DNA from: Thysanoteuthis rhombus
Lineage: Eukaryota > Mollusca > Cephalopoda > Oegopsida > Thysanoteuthidae
Assembly: GCA_963457665.1 (NCBI GenBank)
Contig: OY735218.1
Span: 42,395,530 to 42,459,529 of the forward strand
DNA: 64,000 nt
Direction: 5' to 3'
Shown piece after piece: positions 59,720 through 64,000 of this stretch. The position numbers and the translations under genes were made by a program. The notes under the pieces were generated by a model. That model saw only the letters and a list, made by a program, of their open reading frames with translations. It made no database searches and was not told the DNA's origin. The stretch's first letter is position 1, and each line of letters begins with the position of its first letter.

Positions 59720-61920
59720 TTGATTTAACTTTGAAAACATTATAATTTTTTCATTTTAAGTAATTTTTCAATATATTAACCAATCGACACTCCTGAAGAT
59801 CAATCCGAAAATTGATTTGTTTTAAGAGTCGGAGCCATTTTGCCCACTTTCTCACTCTCTCTAGAAAAAAATGTTTTTAATTAAGTCACCATCCTCAAAT
59901 GTGTCATGTGAAATATGATTTGTTTGTCTTAAGTGCTTCCTTGGTCTGTCATTAAGAGTATTAATTTCAAATTTCTTTCATTATTTTCAAATTACGTGTT
60001 TTTTTCATTGGCTCTTTTAAGAGGTGCTTCGTTCAATTACCATCTGATTCAAGTGGACCCGTATCTAAATTTAGGCATGTCATATTATAACAAGGCTAAG
60101 TTCAATGGCTGAAGCAGTGATAGGAATGGGTTGGGGAACTAAGCATATGGTAAGGCTGTATCTAGGATTTATGCTTGAGGATCACAGATGGAAAATATAT
60201 ACCTTCATACTCTGACCCAGTCAGAATGATGAGCAAAAAAACACCACTCAATTATATGAACTATAATACCATAAATAGCAGTTATTTATAGAAAAAGGAC
60301 AAAATAGTGAGTTTTCTTAATATCTTTGATGCTTTTTATCACAACATTCGAGACTGAAATCAAACAGCATGAAATAGAAAGTAGTTTTTGATGAGACTTG
60401 AACTCACACATAGAGGTATGGGAGGCAACTTTCATTTCACTTGAGTATTTGAAATAAGTGTATAACACAATAGAAAACTTGCCTTCTTTGAGGCACTATT
60501 GACTTTTAAAAAATCCAGGTGAGAGTTTTTTAATCTTGAAGTCATTTGAATTTGCTTTCTTGACTCTCTCAGAAACATAAATCTTTGTGACATGCAAAAA
60601 TAGCTTTGAATTTTTTGTTCTTTTTCATATATTTTCTTTTCTATTTTTTTAGTTTTGCTTTTTAACATTATTGATTTCTGATCAAGTGATGTGAAAAAAA
60701 TGATAATTGAATCATTCATCAGTTTAATTATTTCCACGTGAGTTTAGGAGGATTTAAACCTTTAAGCCAATCAATCATCCTTGCCTGAATTATGTAGGAT
60801 AAAAATAAGGTTTGAACATTTGAATCAAACTGATTCTGTGTTGAAATCCAATTGTTTAATTATTGCTGGAAACATTTTTCCATTAGACTATTTTAAGCAT
60901 ACTGTATGAATGTAACTCGGAAAAAACATACCTCTAGATCATAAGTATTAGAGTACATACAAGAAACATGGTCTTGATAATGTTCTGAGAATGATGCCAA
61001 TAAGCCTTAAAATGGTAAGTAAATCAATCACATTTCTTTTTGTTAATCAAGCATTGAGAACAACGAGCATGTTTTTCGGATGATGTTTACTTCTTAACCA
61101 TCAACAGTTTATTATGTCCATGCTGCTCACCTAATAACCATAAATAGAAATCTGAGAGTTGTAATAAAAAGCAACAGCAATAAGATGGAAAGAAATACTA
61201 GTTAGAATAAATGATAGTAAGAATACTTAATCTAAGAGATTCAAAAAGTATAGAATTAGGCAAATCATTAAACTTCTCGACCAATATTCTCATCTTTACT
61301 CATTTCTGATAAAAACTGAGAAAAGTACAAATTTTATTTGTTAAGTATTAAGATAGCTGGGTACCATATGACACATTTACTATACTATCAGTAAAACACC
61401 ATCATCTCCAATGTAACAAAAAACAGCTAGTGATTCAGAGTCCTGATTTCTATTCAATCATTTCTATTTCTCTATCTTTTTGTCTTCCTCTTTGATACAA
61501 CAAAAATAGAAACATTTAATTTTTGCAGTGCCTCTTTGCTTTTAGTTTCATGCAACGTATATATACTTTATGCCCATTGACCTGGGAGGATACTGTTACC
61601 ATACTTTATCTTTCTGGTTCAATGTGCAACTTATTAATTCATGCACAGAAATGATTAAAACTTGTTCCTCATTGTTCTCTACCAACAGGCCATATGCATT
61701 CACACACAATAAATAAAATATAAAGAAAATCTATGTTTGCAATTGAACTTTTTCCCCACTAGGTTATCAGCTACATTTAAAGACAATCTCTCTTTATACA
61801 GAATTAGGAACTGCCTTGTTTCAGTCTGAGAGCTCACTATATTTTGTGACTGTTTAATCCTTAGCATGATTCAGGTGATTTGATTGTCTGCAACTTTTCA
61901 AAGAAATACAAATTAGAAAT
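59720..61920. other. No recognisable gene
   Basis: GGGGAACTAAGCATATGGTA (60132-60151) is shared in diverged form with 38600-38620. Minus-strand GAGTTCAAGTCTC near 60395 is a weak box B-like site. Otherwise AT-rich and unassigned. Confidence 0.55.
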
Positions 61921-61924
61921 GTCG

Positions 61925-62177
61925 GCAAAAATTGTTATCAAAACTCTCCATATAAGCTTCTAGAGTTTTCATGTTGGTTTACATGACAGGCTGTGTATGT
62001 ATCACACATGGAGCTAGAGGTATGAAAATTTAAACATTTGCTCATTATGTCTAAGAAAAACTTTTTTTTACTGTTTATAAATCCCCTCTAAATGGAGTTT
62101 TAGAGTTGTAACGTAATTTTATGCTAAATTGCTCCCTTAGTCTGTTTCCAAGAGCATTCATGCTTGTTTTTTGAAAG
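61925..62177 (+). repeat. Rep-A copy, 5' half, cut by a LINE fragment
   Basis: It starts around CAAAAATTGTTATCAAAACT and proceeds to CATGCTTGTTTTTTGAAA, where the antisense LINE fragment begins. Confidence 0.8.
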
Positions 62178-62500
62178 ACGAGGAATTGACCGATGGTACG
62201 ACTTGTTCGTGGTGTGAGATTTCTAAGAGATATTTTGCATTTTCCTCAACATTATGGTGTACGTACCCTCGATTCTCTTCGAGAATACTTTGTTAATGTC
62301 CAGGAATCAGAGCCATAAAGTACTCCACTGAAGCTTTGAATGCTGTAATCTTTGTTGAGCTCTTTATCAGTGATGCTTGGACTTTGGATAAGGAATGTTG
62401 AGCACCACAAACTTTGCCAAATCTGGTGTCCACATTATGTGGCATATTGATATAACTTTCTGGGTAAAGGAACTTTCTCAAACAAATGTTTACACCAATA
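62178..62500 (-). pseudogene. LINE C-terminal fragment, antisense, another subfamily
   Basis: On the minus strand a stretch reads VLYGSDSWTLTKYSRRE and then RKCKISLRNLTPRTS in mixed frames. It resembles the YGSETWTL / MLRxMxxISWxxHxxN block at the C-terminus of many LINE polyproteins. Upstream (62330-62480) is less certain. It starts abruptly at 62178 where a Rep-A copy stops, so one inserted into or truncated the other. Confidence 0.55.
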
Positions 62501-62504
62501 AAAA

Positions 62505-64000
62505 AAAAATTGGTAACAATACAAAGACAAGATCTTAAAAAATGTTTCTATTTCACAAAAATACAGAAATGGAAGTCTCAAGTTATTAGTCATTAAAACG
62601 TGATTGAATCCACAAAACAAAATCTAATACAGCTGCAATCTTTGTCTTAACATCCACTTATTTCCTTAAATCATCGTCTGGTTTTGCAAATACACTGCAG
62701 TTTATCTCACAGCAGTCGTGACAAGAACATTGCTATAATTTTTTAAAACTCTTTTCACTCAAAAGTGACATTTTTAGCTTGCATCATATGCACAAGATCA
62801 TATTTGTAACCAGATTGTGAAATAAAGCCGCATACTTGAACCTCAAGTTTAATAACTTATATTTACATGCAAAATTAATAATTGCAATTAATTTAATTAA
62901 AAGAAAAAAAATCTTGGAGCAGTAAAAATAAATGATCAATGCAAACTATTAGATTTTGTTTTTCTTTAAATTCTTTTTTAATTAAGTTATTCATTAAAGT
63001 TCAACATTTTCTTGGTTTTCATAATTATTGCTAAGTTAATTTACATTAAAATAAATTCTCACTGAATGTGAAAACCAGTAACATTGTTTCTTTGGCAAAT
63101 CACTTGGCAGTAAGAGTTAAAAATACTTTTCTTACTTTGAGCAAATTGATATTTAAAGTCACATTAGCAGTAAATTGATTAATTAGTCAGCTATTATGAT
63201 AAGGACCTCCCAAAACATCCTTGGCAAATAATGTCCACCTTATGGGTTGATTTTAGTTCATCTCTTTGACTATAACAAAAATATTAATGTAATAAGAGAT
63301 CCCCCCTACATACCGTATATATTTTGATATCATCTTATTGTACTTGAAATGATTTCATGTTATAATTCTTATTTTGGACAAAAGGCCTGAAAAACTAATC
63401 TTCTTGAATTTTTATAACATCCAAGGAAAAAAAGATCATAATCATCATTGATAATTCCTAATCAGTCACATTCAGTGAGACAGACGTGAAAGAAAGAACT
63501 TTCTATCAAACAATACAGCAATATAAAAAGGATGAAGATAAAGAATATTTCTTTTATTCTAAAGCCAATAACCCTGAATAATGCACAATTGGAACAAAAG
63601 TTCTTAAACCTCCAGGAGCTGGACTGGAAAATTCATTCAATCCTTCTTTTGTAGGCTATCCATCTCTTTTTTGTTCCATTTGATTCTGTTTGTTTCCTTC
63701 TCATTTCACAAGTATGTATTCCTATAAACATGCAATGAAAGTCACTTTCATTCACTATGTTCTGGTGAAGAGAGGAATAAACATCAAAATACTCACAAAA
63801 TTATCTACAACTCTTATCTAATCAACTCCCTTTCTCACAGAAGTTGCCTTTATTATCTAATTACTAACACTGCCTGATGTACTAGGTTCCTACACCAAAA
63901 TATATTAATATAGATATTGAAGGATCAAAATATGATAGTATTACACCCTTTTATTTCACTTTAGAGCCTAAAAACATCGCATATAACTAGGGATGGATGC
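62505..64000. other. No recognisable feature
   Basis: AT-rich DNA to the end of the window. No Rep-A or LINE sequence seen. Confidence 0.6.

Overview
The window looks like non-coding DNA from a large, AT-rich, repeat-crowded invertebrate genome. The best fit is a coleoid cephalopod such as an octopus. That is inferred from three things: very long introns, RTE-type LINE remnants with short tandem-repeat tails, and very abundant (TA)n, (CT)n and (GAT)n arrays. There is no bacterial-style gene organisation. No rRNA gene, intact tRNA gene, CRISPR array or operon was seen.

Only one host coding segment is convincingly visible: a 143-bp plus-strand exon at 11884-12026. It matches the first cyclic-nucleotide-binding domain of EPAC/RAPGEF4-type Rap guanine nucleotide exchange factors and has good splice sites on both sides. 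The rest of the window is therefore best read as the two introns flanking this exon. No further exon of the gene was found.

Almost everything else that can be recognised is transposable-element debris. (1) The best-preserved element is a Penelope-like retroelement at 48865-51487. It has about 400-bp inverted terminal arms, a reverse transcriptase/GIY-YIG frame broken by stops, a frameshift and a deletion, and 10-bp flanking direct repeats. (2) A dispersed family of about 450 bp, called Rep-A here, occurs as about 25 full or partial copies on both strands. It occupies very roughly a tenth of the window, and I do not recognise it. (3) RTE-like LINE 3' ends lie at 1135-1950, 12845-13575, 14752-15128, 16640-17113, 25520-26045 (-), 35745-36110 (-), 56954-57655 (-) and 62178-62500 (-). 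(4) DNA-transposon relics are a ZMYM1-like hAT (5271-6507, -), a Tc1-type transposase (44570-45620, -) and a pogo/Tigger-like end (4981-5200). (5) A possible LTR promoter/primer-binding junction lies at 22330-22600.

Layout: 1-7 kb holds Rep-A copies, a LINE and a hAT. 7.7-11.2 kb is dominated by (TA)n arrays, ending in a higher-order tandem array at 10157-11165. 11.4-13.6 kb holds the exon, wedged between repeats. 13.7-26 kb holds LINE and Rep-A pieces. 27-33 kb and 39-40.5 kb contain long purine/pyrimidine-biased stretches. 44.5-48.2 kb has the Tc1 relic, more Rep-A and a 92-bp (CT)n array. 48.8-51.5 kb is the Penelope-like element. 53-64 kb is mostly unrecognised AT-rich DNA with scattered relics.
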